A stretch of DNA of 64,000 nucleotides from Sneathiella marina (GCF_023746535.1 NZ_CP098747.1:2378501-2442500); one strand, 5' to 3'. Counted from the first letter of the stretch, positions 49,187 to 58,743 are shown. Translations and numbers: made by a program. Notes: a model not told the origin generated them from the sequence alone.

Positions 49187-50162
49187 GTTTCAGTTCCCCT
49201 ATGGCTTTATCTTGCTGCCACTTCCGGTTCTTGTCTTCTGGTTCACCACAAAATTCAAGGAAACCGGGGACGCTGTCAAAGTCCCGTTCCTGTCCAAAAT
49301 CGGGGCCCTGACGGATAAAGAACCCCGAAAGGGCGACACGGTGATCACCAAAACCTGGTTTGAAAAACTGATGTTCTTGCTGTGCTGGTGTCTGTTAATC
49401 ATCGGGCTGGCCCGGCCAGTTCTTTTCCAGGAGCCCATCATCTGGCAGAATTCCGGCCGTGATCTTTTGCTCATCGTCGATTTATCGGGCTCCATGGAGG
49501 CCGTCGATTTTAGAACTCCTGATGGGACACTGATTTCGCGACTGGACGCCGTCAAACAAGTCGTCGAGGAGTTTGTTGATCGACGAGCGTCTGATCGGAT
49601 TGGCTTAGCTGTATTTGGCGATGCCGCCTTCCCCCAAGTGCCCTTTACGCTCGATCATACTGTCCTGAAAGAGCTGCTTGCGGAAGTGCAGCCTGGCATG
49701 GCAGGACCAAAAACGATGATCGGTGACGCGATAGGTCTTGGACTTAAGATGTTCGAGGGCAGTGAAAGCGAAAATAAAGTTGCCATTCTTTTGACGGACG
49801 GAAATGATACCGGCAGTAAAATGCCAGTGGACAAAGCCGCCTCCATTGCGGCAGGGAATAATGTCATTATCCATACCATTGCCATGGGGGATCCGGAGTC
49901 TGTAGGGGAAACAGCCCTTGATCTTGAAAAGCTGGATAATATTGCAGCTTTAACCGGCGGGAAAAGCTTTCTGGCATTAGACACAGCACAGCTGGAAAAT
50001 GTGTACACAGCCCTAGACGCCCTGGAACCAGAAAAAGTAGAAACTGTTTCCTACACACCGCTAAAACCGCTCTTTTTGTATTTCGTCTATGCGATGATTA
50101 CGAGCGTGATTATCTTATTAATTGTTATGCTCGTTCCCAAAAGCAAGAGGAGTAGGTCATGA
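49179..50162 (+). CDS. VWA-domain membrane protein, BatA-like
   Basis: A 327-residue protein starting at ATG 49179. Two N-terminal helices (about 8-25 and 65-82), a VWA domain facing the periplasm, and one C-terminal helix. The metal site is complete: DLSGS, the Thr in GPKTMIGDA and LLTDGND. It should bind a ligand protein through Mg2+. Overlaps both neighbours (8 bases before, 4 after). Confidence 0.9.
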   Translation: MFEFQFPYGFILLPLPVLVFWFTTKFKETGDAVKVPFLSKIGALTDKEPRKGDTVITKTWFEKLMFLLCWCLLIIGLARPVLFQEPIIWQNSGRDLLLIVDLSGSMEAVDFRTPDGTLISRLDAVKQVVEEFVDRRASDRIGLAVFGDAAFPQVPFTLDHTVLKELLAEVQPGMAGPKTMIGDAIGLGLKMFEGSESENKVAILLTDGNDTGSKMPVDKAASIAAGNNVIIHTIAMGDPESVGETALDLEKLDNIAALTGGKSFLALDTAQLENVYTALDALEPEKVETVSYTPLKPLFLYFVYAMITSVIILLIVMLVPKSKRSRS

Positions 50163-51139
50163 CATCGGTTTCGAACTTCATCGATAACTTTCATTTCCTG
50201 CGGCCCTTTTGGTTGCTTCTACTTCCCAGTGTCATTTGGCTGTACTTTACCTTAAGAGGATTCACATCCAGTCAATGGCGTTGGCAGCGGATCATTGACC
50301 CCGCCCTTCTTGAGCATTTGATCATTAGTGCCCGAAGTAACAAGCGCATCCGCCCTTTCCATCTATTCACCGCAGCCTTTTGTTTGCTTATTCTTTCTGC
50401 TGCGGGGCCCGCGTGGGAAAGAATCCAAACACCTTTCGTTCAGAATAACGCCCCTCTGATCATCGCTCTGGAATTAACTCCGTCCATGTTGGCAGAAGAC
50501 GTGAAACCAAGCCGTCTACAACGGGCAAAACAAAAAATCAGCGACCTCGTGGCGACCAATGTATCTTCGCAAATTGGGGTTGTCGTTTATTCCGGCACGA
50601 GCCATATGGTGGTGCCGCCGACCAATGACCCCGCGTTGGTTAATCTATATCTGGAGAATCTGACACCCGACATTATGCCCGTTGAAGGCGATCGACCAGA
50701 GAAGGCGCTTCTTCTTGCCAACAAATTATTAGCCAGCATCCCTATACCGGGCACAATCCTTTACGCCACAGATGGCATTGACGCCTCGCTTGCTATTGAA
50801 TTTGCCAAGCCTGCCGATGTAACTCCTCCGCAATATCTTTTCTGGCGGTTTGGGACGGAAACTGGCGAAACCGCCGAAGCCGGTAACACCGCCATCGTAG
50901 GCGCGAATATTCGCGGTCTCGACGAAATAGCATCGGCAACGGGAGGAACAGTGGTCGCTGAAAGCCTGGATGGATCGGATATAGGTAGAATTCAGCGATT
51001 GATAGCAACCCATCTTGAAAATGTGCTTCTACCGGGCCAGGACGAGCAATGGATTGATGCAGGATATTACCTGCTCTGGCCTCTCGTTTTGTTGCTAATA
51101 CCATGGGCAAGACGGGGGTGGACATTACGATGGTCGTAA
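50159..51139 (+). CDS. VWA-domain membrane protein, BatB-like, altered metal site
   Basis: A 326-residue protein with the same two-helix / VWA / C-terminal helix layout. The metal site is altered: the first loop reads E-L-T-P-S instead of D-x-S-x-S, and the middle Thr region reads GDRPEKAL rather than G-T-x-L. Only the third loop (ATDGID) is normal. Mg2+-dependent ligand binding may be weak or lost, leaving a structural role beside the intact BatA-like partner. Start overlaps the previous stop (ATGA). Confidence 0.87.
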   Translation: MTSVSNFIDNFHFLRPFWLLLLPSVIWLYFTLRGFTSSQWRWQRIIDPALLEHLIISARSNKRIRPFHLFTAAFCLLILSAAGPAWERIQTPFVQNNAPLIIALELTPSMLAEDVKPSRLQRAKQKISDLVATNVSSQIGVVVYSGTSHMVVPPTNDPALVNLYLENLTPDIMPVEGDRPEKALLLANKLLASIPIPGTILYATDGIDASLAIEFAKPADVTPPQYLFWRFGTETGETAEAGNTAIVGANIRGLDEIASATGGTVVAESLDGSDIGRIQRLIATHLENVLLPGQDEQWIDAGYYLLWPLVLLLIPWARRGWTLRWS

Positions 51140-51789
51140 AGCGTCACATTCTCGGAGCCGTTATCTTGCTCTCAAGCCTTCTCTTAAGCAATGGGGCGCA
51201 GGCTTCCGATTTTTGGGATCTCTGGCTGACTCCGGATCAACGGGGCCGATGGTATTTCGATCACGCGCAATATGATAAAGCCGCCCAATTCTTTAAAAAT
51301 GCTGAGTGGAAAGCGCAAGCATTTTACAAAGCCGAAAAATTCGAAGCGGCAGCATTGGCCTCGGAAAATATTGAAACAGCCGCCGGTCAGTTCTTACGCG
51401 GAAATGCCTTCGCTCGTGCCGAAAAGCTCATTGAGGCAATTGACGCGTACAAAGCTGCCCTTGACCTAAAGCCTGATTTTCCAGAAGCAATCTTTAATTT
51501 GAAATGGGTCAGCGACCTTTATGAGCTTGACCAGAAAACATATGAAGACAGCGGCGGCACCGGCGGCAAGCTCGGCGCAGATCGCACTATCAGTAACAAA
51601 TTGGGGGAACAGTCAGGCACGGAGGTAACGCGGCAACAGCTTAAAAGTGAAGGCTTAAGCGATGCACAGCTGGAAGAAATGTGGATGCGGCGTGTTCAAA
51701 CAACCTTGGGCGATTTTCTCGGATTACGGTTTTCCTATCAATATCAAACGGGTACGTCTTCCGGATCTTCAGAGGAGACAGCCAACTAA
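51130..51789 (+). CDS. TPR protein of the VWA operon, BatC-like
   Basis: A 219-residue protein starting at ATG 51130, which overlaps the previous gene and has a G-rich ribosome site. A signal or anchor helix (about 6-24) is followed by FWDLWLTPDQRGRWYFDHAQYDKAAQFF and two to three TPR units to about residue 140 (AIDAYKAALDLKPDFPEAIFNL). A charged, Gly/Ser-rich tail follows. Likely a periplasmic scaffold for the VWA proteins. Confidence 0.85.
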   Translation: MVVKRHILGAVILLSSLLLSNGAQASDFWDLWLTPDQRGRWYFDHAQYDKAAQFFKNAEWKAQAFYKAEKFEAAALASENIETAAGQFLRGNAFARAEKLIEAIDAYKAALDLKPDFPEAIFNLKWVSDLYELDQKTYEDSGGTGGKLGADRTISNKLGEQSGTEVTRQQLKSEGLSDAQLEEMWMRRVQTTLGDFLGLRFSYQYQTGTSSGSSEETAN

Positions 51790-53126
51790 TGCAAATGCTC
51801 TTTACAGTACAATTTTTCGCCCTCACCGTTTTGTTTTTTCTGAAAACAGTCGATGCCGCGGCAGATACCCGAGCCCGTGTCTATTTTGATGATGTCGGAG
51901 ATATTGTTGTTGGCCAGACTGTCAGTTTGTATATTGATATTGATACAGATGACGAAAAACTGGGGCCCTTTCTTTTTCCAGACATTGCTGTCGACGGCAT
52001 CATTATCCTTCAACCAGAACAGTTGGGTACGAGCTACAGTAAAACTGAAAAGGGTCAACAGATTATCGGCATTCGTAAAAAATACGCAGTAATTCCCAAA
52101 CGATCTGGAGAATTGACTATTCCCGCGGTTACAGTCAGTTGGAGTGAAACCCCGGAAAAATCCATCGCGACGGAACCTGTTTCTTTCCAGGTCACCGTGC
52201 CGCCGGGCGCGAAAAATCTGGCGCGTCTAATTGTCGGCAAAAACATCGAAATCCTGCAGGAGATTGTGCCTGCTGAAACCGAGATTAAACAAGGTGATGC
52301 CATCACCAGAACAATCCGTATCACGGCTCAGGATACATTGGCGCTGACTCTACCGCCCGCTGAATTCGCCACAATTGACGGGCTAACAGCTTATCCAGAG
52401 ACACCGCAACTCTCAGACAATATAAATCGCGGGCAATACAGCGCCCAACGGATTGATCGGGTGGTCTATATTGCCGAAACCGCCGGAAACGTAACGGTAC
52501 CGGAGATATCCTATGAGATATGGGATTTGCCAAAAAAAGCAATCGATATAGTAACGTTACCAGCGGTATCCTATGAGGTCGCAAAGATCGCAAATGCTAG
52601 CCTTTCTGCCCCTTACAGCAACCGTATTCGAAGAGTACTGGTCAATCTTATCGATGCTCTTCGGACAAATCTGATCAGCATCCTTTGGATCCTGATTTGC
52701 GTCGCCGGATGCGGCTATATTGCCTACAGATACGGCCAACAAGCGATCGACACTATTGCGAATTACAGGAGGCAATACAAGCGATCAGAAAAATATATTT
52801 TCAAACGCTTGCGGCGCAGATGCGGTAAATTATCGCCCCCAGCTTTGCGTAATGATATCTGGGCTTGGCTTTCCGTATTATGTAAAAAAGATGGAATTTT
52901 TACGTTGGCAAATGTTGATGGCTGTATAACAGACATAAAGAATAAGGCGTTTCTTCATACCCTTCTTCGAGCCCCGTACGCGGCCAGTAAAAACGGTGAT
53001 GCACTTACACCATCTGAAATACGCACAGGAATAGTCAATTTACGGCGCGATATACTTCAGACTTTTGCTCGGCACCCATCCCGCTCAAATGCCATAACAC
53101 TCAACCCGATGACAAAGAAAGCCTAA
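51789..53126 (+). CDS. BatD-like periplasmic protein
   Basis: A 445-residue protein. The start at ATG 51789 shares a base with the TPR gene's stop. A signal peptide (to about VDAAAD) leads to beta-rich domains with DVGDIVVGQTVSLYIDI and the repeated 'pro-immunoglobulin' style of BatD (IPKRSGELTIPAVTVSW, AETAGNVTVPEISYEIWD). A helix (about 293-312) and a cytosolic tail of about 130 residues follow. In Bat systems BatD works with the VWA pair at the envelope. Confidence 0.82.
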   Translation: MQMLFTVQFFALTVLFFLKTVDAAADTRARVYFDDVGDIVVGQTVSLYIDIDTDDEKLGPFLFPDIAVDGIIILQPEQLGTSYSKTEKGQQIIGIRKKYAVIPKRSGELTIPAVTVSWSETPEKSIATEPVSFQVTVPPGAKNLARLIVGKNIEILQEIVPAETEIKQGDAITRTIRITAQDTLALTLPPAEFATIDGLTAYPETPQLSDNINRGQYSAQRIDRVVYIAETAGNVTVPEISYEIWDLPKKAIDIVTLPAVSYEVAKIANASLSAPYSNRIRRVLVNLIDALRTNLISILWILICVAGCGYIAYRYGQQAIDTIANYRRQYKRSEKYIFKRLRRRCGKLSPPALRNDIWAWLSVLCKKDGIFTLANVDGCITDIKNKAFLHTLLRAPYAASKNGDALTPSEIRTGIVNLRRDILQTFARHPSRSNAITLNPMTKKA

Positions 53127-53130
53127 TGTT

Positions 53131-55389
53131 ATGACACGCTCTTTCTGGTTTTGTTTGTTGGTTATATGCCTGAGCCTATCTGCACCAATCCGCGCACAGG
53201 AGCGGGCAAAGGTACCAACTTTTGTCAAATCCGAACAATGTCGGAGCTGTCACAAGCAGGAACATGAGCTTTGGGAACAGTCAGATCATAGCTGGGCCTG
53301 GCGTCCGGCAACGACAGAAAATGTATTGGGGGATTTTAGTGACATTTCCTTCGAGCATCACGGTATCACAACACGATTTTTTACCCGCGATAATAAATTC
53401 TGGATTGAAACAAACGATGAAAAGGGACAACCTGAAATCAGTGAAATACTGTACTCGGTAGGGGTACGTCCTCTCCAGCAATATCTTATTGCCGAAGAAG
53501 GAGGACGACTACAGGTTCTCGATATCGCTTGGGATACGGAAAGCAAGAAATGGTACATGGTCTTTCCCGGGCAAACGGATAACGTTCCTGGGAATGCCTT
53601 ACACTGGAAAGGTGTCTATAAAAACTGGAATGGCCGCTGCGCAGAGTGCCATGCAACGGACTTCAAGAAAAATTATGAGCCTCGAACCCGCAGTTTCAAA
53701 AGTCAGTGGAGTGAAATCGGCGTAACCTGTGAAGCCTGCCACGGTCCTGGGCAAGCTCATGTACAATGGGCGGAAAAGCCCGATATATTCCGCCAACAGG
53801 ACTATCTCGACATCGATTTAAAGGGCTTTGTACAGTCTCACGCTGCAACTCCTTCAGAAATCGAGATCCAGCAATGTGCGGCGTGCCATTCCCGCCGCAG
53901 CGCATTAAGTGGGAACAGCCCTCTTCCTGGAACCTCTTTTGCGGATCATTATGATCTCGCGTTGCTACGCCCCGATCTTTATCATCCCGATGGTCAGATC
54001 AAAGATGAGGTATATGTCCTAGGCTCCTTCAAGCAAAGCAAGATGTATGCGGCGGGCGTCACCTGTTCCAACTGCCATAATGTTCATTCGGGTAAGATCA
54101 AGGCTGAAGATAACAGACTCTGCACGCAATGTCATAATCCGGCAGGCAACACGGAATTCCCAAGCCTGCCGAAAAAGACCTATGACAGTGAAGAGCATCA
54201 CCATCATGCTGTTGCGTCCGAAGGCGGGCAATGTGTTTCCTGTCATATGCCCACCCAAACCTATATGGAAGTAGACGATCGCCGGGATCACCGTTTTGGA
54301 ATCCCGAACCCGGCGCAAAGCCGCGCGCTTGGAACGCCAGATGCCTGCATATCCTGTCATCAAAATAACGGCCTGACCTGGGCGGAGCGACAAATGAGTA
54401 AATGGTACCCCGATACTAATCCGGGGCCAAAGGGATTTGCGGAAGTCTTCGGAATGTTTGAGACGGAGAAGGGCACAAAGGCTGCTTTGGAGAATATCCT
54501 GACCGTTGCCGAAGACGAGAATTTCTCGGCCATTGTTCGAGCATCAGCGTTGGAGCGCGCCCTTCCCTACGGCGCGAACCTTCCCTGGCCCCGCATGGCG
54601 GCATATTTGCGAGATGACAGTGACCTCATCCGTGGTGTCGCCGCGCGACTTCATCGCCAAGCCTCGCTACAACTTCGGCTACAACGCCTCCCAGCTCTGT
54701 TGACCGACGACGCCAAAACTGTTCGCTTCGCGGCGGCACGGTCGATGCTGGACGTCCCTGCGCAAGCCCTGTCTGCTGGTCAACGCCAAAATCTGAAAGC
54801 CGCGCTAAGAGAATTTCAGGTTTCCATTGTTGCGGGCGCCGATCATCCCAATGCGCAGATGGCTCTGGCCAGCCTGGCGTTATCCTTACGAAATGCTCCT
54901 GCAGCCCGGGCCGCTATCTCTGAAGCCTTGACCATAGATCCGCAATTCACCGATGCCTGGATTATGCTAGCCCGTCTTGATATAGCGGAAAAACGTCCTG
55001 ACCTAGCCACAATAACCCTAGACAACGCCGAAATGGCTTTACCAAACTCACCTGTCATTCAACAGTTTTACGGAAATTACCTTGCCAGCCAACGACAGTT
55101 CGATGCTGCAATAACTCATCTACAAAAAGCGATTAAACTACAGCCTGACGATACAAAGATGGTAATGGATTATGGCGCAGTCTTGAGCCAGGCCGGACAA
55201 CATGAAGAGGCATTGAAAGTCCTTTCCGGGATTAGCAATGCAAATGCCGATGCTCTGTTCCTTAAGGCGAACGCTCTCCTGCAATTAGATCGAAAGGAAG
55301 ACGCGAAACGCACGATCCTAAAATTACTTGCGCAGGACCCTGGTTACACCCTTCCTGACGCGTTTCAACAATTGTTCAGTAGAAATTAA
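53131..55389 (+). CDS. octaheme cytochrome c fused to a TPR domain, periplasmic
   Basis: A 752-residue protein with a signal peptide (to about IRAQ). Eight CxxCH sites begin at residues 37, 170, 200, 249, 312, 331, 368 and 406, so eight c-type hemes are expected, as in the hydroxylamine oxidoreductase/cytochrome c554/tetrathionate reductase group. Residues about 420-560 are HEAT-like helices and about 590-740 TPR units (AALTIDPQF, AIKLQPDDTKMVM). No catalytic motif identifies the substrate. It begins 5 bases after batD, so it is very likely part of the same operon and a candidate client of the MoxR/VWA machine. Confidence 0.88.
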   Translation: MTRSFWFCLLVICLSLSAPIRAQERAKVPTFVKSEQCRSCHKQEHELWEQSDHSWAWRPATTENVLGDFSDISFEHHGITTRFFTRDNKFWIETNDEKGQPEISEILYSVGVRPLQQYLIAEEGGRLQVLDIAWDTESKKWYMVFPGQTDNVPGNALHWKGVYKNWNGRCAECHATDFKKNYEPRTRSFKSQWSEIGVTCEACHGPGQAHVQWAEKPDIFRQQDYLDIDLKGFVQSHAATPSEIEIQQCAACHSRRSALSGNSPLPGTSFADHYDLALLRPDLYHPDGQIKDEVYVLGSFKQSKMYAAGVTCSNCHNVHSGKIKAEDNRLCTQCHNPAGNTEFPSLPKKTYDSEEHHHHAVASEGGQCVSCHMPTQTYMEVDDRRDHRFGIPNPAQSRALGTPDACISCHQNNGLTWAERQMSKWYPDTNPGPKGFAEVFGMFETEKGTKAALENILTVAEDENFSAIVRASALERALPYGANLPWPRMAAYLRDDSDLIRGVAARLHRQASLQLRLQRLPALLTDDAKTVRFAAARSMLDVPAQALSAGQRQNLKAALREFQVSIVAGADHPNAQMALASLALSLRNAPAARAAISEALTIDPQFTDAWIMLARLDIAEKRPDLATITLDNAEMALPNSPVIQQFYGNYLASQRQFDAAITHLQKAIKLQPDDTKMVMDYGAVLSQAGQHEEALKVLSGISNANADALFLKANALLQLDRKEDAKRTILKLLAQDPGYTLPDAFQQLFSRN

Positions 55390-55440
55390 ATGGACGGCCT
55401 GAAATAATTTGAATTATTTAGCTATATTATTGGCAATAAA

Positions 55441-55530
55441 TGGCGGTGAGGGTGGGATTCGAACCCACGATAGAGTTGCCCCTATTCATCCTTAGCAGGG
55501 ATGCGCCTTAAGCCACTCGGCCACCTCACC
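55441..55530 (-). tRNA. tRNA-Ser (GCU)
   Basis: A 90-base leftward gene that includes an encoded CCA. The acceptor stem GGTGAGG/CCTCACC, discriminator G, long variable arm typical of serine tRNAs, TTCGAAT T-loop and anticodon loop CTGCTAA (anticodon GCT, decoding AGC/AGU) are all present. Confidence 0.95.
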
Positions 55531-55670
55531 GGAGGCGGCAATATGGCAGATTTTGTTGCGCTGTCAAAGGGTTTTATCGGATGGTATTGTAAAATTCCAA
55601 TTGCAGGCTAACCACCGGCGTAACGCTCAATTCAGAACGGGTTAAAAAGTAAAACCGGTAGATAAACTGA

Positions 55671-55940
55671 TTACCGGCCAGTGACCCATTCACGCGCAAG
55701 ACGCTGTGCTTTGGCAATTTCTTGAGATGACATGTCCATGGAAATTTCTGCACGGCTTTCACGCGCTTCGTCCACGCCATTCATTGCAGCAAGGTTAAAC
55801 CATTTATGAGCGGTAATTAGGTCCTGTTGTACACCGTCTCCGGTGGAATAGCACAAGCCGGCCCGATACTGATCATCAGCAATTCCCTTGTCGGCACTTT
55901 GTACAAACTTCTCGATATACTTTACATCTAGTTTAGCCAT
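55671..55940 (-). CDS. small Sel1-repeat protein
   Basis: An 89-residue protein. ATG 55940 (GGGGAT upstream) is preferred over ATG 55976, which lacks a ribosome site. It contains one clear Sel1-like repeat: ADDQYRAGLCYSTGDGVQQDLITAHKWFNLAAMNG. A short helical tail follows. It has no signal peptide. Such proteins act as protein-binding scaffolds; partner unknown. Confidence 0.75.
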   Translation of the reverse strand: MAKLDVKYIEKFVQSADKGIADDQYRAGLCYSTGDGVQQDLITAHKWFNLAAMNGVDEARESRAEISMDMSSQEIAKAQRLAREWVTGR

Positions 55941-56296
55941 TTTCTTATCCCCAGTTTTCTCCAATGATACGCCCATATTTCAATATGCTTTGTGCGCATC
56001 GCCTGTATTACAAAGACATGATGGAAGGGAATTAGTTAATTTTTTGTTTCAGATAATCGCTGAAATCGACATAAAAAGAAAAAATACAATTTAGCGTGCT
56101 TTTTATCTAACACACTGGCAACTCATTGTGACCCTACGTTATTGAATTATATTAGATTTTAATACATATATCAAAATCTGCTGTATTCATGAATATGAAC
56201 AGAAATAATTCCGCAAATCGGAATTTTCTGCATTTTGAGGGTTTGTATCTACTGTGAATTCTTGATTCACCCCGAAAATCTTGGGGGAATATGCCC
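55941..56296. other. 356-base A/T-rich spacer between era and the Sel1-repeat gene
   Basis: I find no supported gene here. It contains a hairpin that probably ends the era operon (56207-56225) and, closer to 55941, the presumed promoter of the Sel1-repeat gene. Confidence 0.6.
56207..56225 (-). terminator. hairpin, likely end of the lepB-rnc-era transcript
   Basis: AATTCCG and CGGAATT are perfect reverse complements around a 5-base loop, about 70 bases past the era stop. A short T-rich stretch follows on the minus strand. Moderate strength only. Confidence 0.5.
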
Positions 56297-57205
56297 TCAG
56301 TCTTTTGGAAACTCCAAACCCATTTCCCTGTATCTTTCGGGATCGTCGAGCCATTTTTCGCGCACTTTGACAAATAGGAAAAGATGGACCCGCCGCTCCA
56401 GCATTTCTTCAAGGTCCTCGCGGGCCATCGCACCTATCTTTTTGATGGTCTGCCCCCCCTTCCCCAAAACCATTGGCTTGTAATTTGTTCTGGAGACGTA
56501 AATAATTTGTTGTATTTTTACAGAGCCGTCTTTTCTCTCTTCCCAACTCTCGGTCTCAACGGTCAAGGAATAGGGAAGTTCCTGGTTCATACGAAGGAAA
56601 AGTTTTTCCCGCGTGACTTCCGCCGCCAGTTGCCGCATCGGTGCAAGCGCAAGCTGGTCTTCCGGATAAAGCCACGGCCCATCGGGCATTTGAGCCGCCA
56701 ATGCCACACGTAAATCCTCAACACCATCGCCCTTTAGTGCGGAGATCATGAATACTTCATCAAAAATGTCTTCATCCGATAATTTTTGGGCTAGACCAAG
56801 CAAAGTATCCCGCTTCAAGGCATCTATTTTATTGAGGATTACGTGAGCCCGCCGGCCAGATTTTTTAAGTCCTGCAATTATACGTTCCACATCAGGAGAA
56901 ACTCCTTTTATCGCATCGATAATCAGAACAATCTTGTCCGCATCCTGCGCGCCGCCCCAAGCGGCATCTACCATCGCTTTTTCCAGTCGTCGTGTCGGTT
57001 TGAAAATACCCGGCGTATCTACGAAAATGAGCTGGCTTTGATCTTCAATTGCGATCGCTGTGACGCGGGCACGGGTTGTCTGCACCTTAGGCGATACGAT
57101 GGCAATTTTTGCCCCAACCAACTGATTAAGCAGCGTGGATTTACCGGCATTAGGCGCTCCAACAATGGCAATGTAACCGCATTTTGTCGTTTGTTGATTA
57201 CTCAC
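56297..57205 (-). CDS. era: GTPase Era
   Basis: A 302-residue GTPase involved in 16S rRNA maturation and 30S assembly. G1 GAPNAGKST (16-23), G3 DTPGIF, G4 NKID and a C-terminal KH domain (VLGKGGQTIKKIGAMAREDLEEML) are intact. Its start overlaps the rnc stop by 8 bases, the classic rnc-era coupling. recO, often next in alphaproteobacteria, does not follow here. Confidence 0.97.
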   Translation of the reverse strand: MSNQQTTKCGYIAIVGAPNAGKSTLLNQLVGAKIAIVSPKVQTTRARVTAIAIEDQSQLIFVDTPGIFKPTRRLEKAMVDAAWGGAQDADKIVLIIDAIKGVSPDVERIIAGLKKSGRRAHVILNKIDALKRDTLLGLAQKLSDEDIFDEVFMISALKGDGVEDLRVALAAQMPDGPWLYPEDQLALAPMRQLAAEVTREKLFLRMNQELPYSLTVETESWEERKDGSVKIQQIIYVSRTNYKPMVLGKGGQTIKKIGAMAREDLEEMLERRVHLFLFVKVREKWLDDPERYREMGLEFPKD

Positions 57206-57899
57206 TTTGTAAATCCTTCAACATTTTTTCTGCCGCCTGCTGCTCTGCAGACCGTTTTGAAGTCCCCATCCCTTCAAACGGGTCCAAACCCTTAAGCCGC
57301 ACATCAACTTTAAATCTTGGCGCGTGATCCGGGCCCGTTTCTTCTACGACTGTATAAACTGGTGGCGGTTTTCCAGCTTTCGCCGCCCATTCCTGTAATG
57401 ACGACTTGGCATCTTTTTTCGAGGCACCTTCCTTGTCCAGTCGCTGCCACCATTTGCTCTTGATAAACTCCCGGGCGGCATCATAGCCACCATCCAAATA
57501 TATGGCAGCGATTATCGCCTCCATTACATCTTCCAAAATCGCCGGATTCTCTCCGCCACCGGCGGCCGCTAGATCGCTGGCCATAAAGACAAACTTATCA
57601 ATACCTATTTCCGCGCAGATTTCTGCTAAGGTTTCTCGGCGAACTTGTGCATTATAGCGCCTGGAAAGATTTCCTGCGTCGGCTTGCGGGAAACGGCGAA
57701 AAAGCTCTTCGCTTATTACCAGTCCCAGCACTCTATCGCCAACGAATTCCAACCTTTCATAGTCCTGCTGCGCATGGTTTTGATGCCGGCCCCTGGTGAG
57801 TGAGGAATGTGTTAAGGCGGCTTGAAGTAAGGACCTATCTTTAAAGTCATGCCCAAGCAGGCGCATCAACTTTCCGAGTTTCCTGTTGCCTACAGACAT
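57198..57899 (-). CDS. rnc: ribonuclease III
   Basis: A 233-residue enzyme. The ATG at 57899 forms TGATG with the lepB stop and is preferred to a TTG 54 bases upstream inside lepB. The catalytic signature ERLEFVGDRVLGL (E51, D55) and the later EDVMEAIIAAIYLDGG Glu are present, with a double-stranded RNA-binding domain at the C-terminus (KSSLQEWAAKAG ... SKRSAEQQAAEKML). It processes rRNA and other structured RNAs. Confidence 0.97.
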   Translation of the reverse strand: MSVGNRKLGKLMRLLGHDFKDRSLLQAALTHSSLTRGRHQNHAQQDYERLEFVGDRVLGLVISEELFRRFPQADAGNLSRRYNAQVRRETLAEICAEIGIDKFVFMASDLAAAGGGENPAILEDVMEAIIAAIYLDGGYDAAREFIKSKWWQRLDKEGASKKDAKSSLQEWAAKAGKPPPVYTVVEETGPDHAPRFKVDVRLKGLDPFEGMGTSKRSAEQQAAEKMLKDLQSE

Positions 57900-58648
57900 C
57901 AATTCAATGGGGTCAGGATCCGGTTCCAGCGGATCGCAAAAGGATACTTCCAAATCTCATACCATTCGGCAGATCCATCCAGAGACATAAAGATAATCTC
58001 CGCTCGGCCAACAAGGTTTTCCATGGGAATATATCCGACATGCGACAAAAACCGGCTGTCCGTTGAATTGTCTCTATTGTCCCCCATACCGAAAACATGG
58101 CCTTCCGGTACAGAATAAACATCAGTATTGTCCATCAAACCCTGGATAGTCGTATCCAGTGTCAAGTAAGTTCGACCGCTCGGAAGAGTTTCCCGATATT
58201 GTGCAATTTGCCTCACATTACCATATCTGTCACGATCCACATAATCTTCGACCCGCTCTCTTTTCACCGCAGTACCATTGATATAAAGCACGCCATTGAT
58301 CATTTGCAATTTGTCGCCCGGCAAGCCCATTATCCGCTTAATATAATCTACCGGATCTCCGATTGGTTTTTTAAATACAGCAACATCCCCTCGCTCAGGA
58401 ACTTCTTCAAAAATGCGACCCGATATGGGGGCGAGGCTAAAGGGAAAAGAATGACGGCTATACCCATAAGAAAATTTGGAAACAAACAAATAGTCGCCAA
58501 TCATCAAGGTAGGGAGCATGGATTCCGAGGGAATCTTGAACGGCTCATAAGCAAAAGTTCGAATAACAACTGCGATCAGGACCGCGTATATTATCGTGCG
58601 GATAGTTTCACCTAACCCACCTTTTGCCTTGATTACGTCTTCTTTCAT
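57899..58648 (-). CDS. lepB: signal peptidase I
   Basis: A 249-residue membrane protease with one N-terminal helix (about 15-32). The catalytic pair is S43 (PSESMLPT) and K104 (YIKRIMGLPGD). GDNRDNSTDSR is the conserved substrate-binding box. It removes signal peptides from exported proteins. Directly coupled to rnc. Confidence 0.96.
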   Translation of the reverse strand: MKEDVIKAKGGLGETIRTIIYAVLIAVVIRTFAYEPFKIPSESMLPTLMIGDYLFVSKFSYGYSRHSFPFSLAPISGRIFEEVPERGDVAVFKKPIGDPVDYIKRIMGLPGDKLQMINGVLYINGTAVKRERVEDYVDRDRYGNVRQIAQYRETLPSGRTYLTLDTTIQGLMDNTDVYSVPEGHVFGMGDNRDNSTDSRFLSHVGYIPMENLVGRAEIIFMSLDGSAEWYEIWKYPFAIRWNRILTPLN

Positions 58649-58743
58649 AAAACTTTTCCAAATAAATCTAATAATTGTCTCTCAATCGCATGAACGCTCT
58701 GTTCAGGCAACCGAATTAACGAGTGTCTTTCCGAAAGAAAGCC

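Noticed and set aside
46727-53126. A brand-new system for the MoxR/VWA genes alone
   Set aside because: The core moxR-DUF58-DUF4381-VWA-VWA-TPR-BatD set is a recognised Bat-type arrangement; only its tie to the octaheme protein and sulfatase was kept as a finding.
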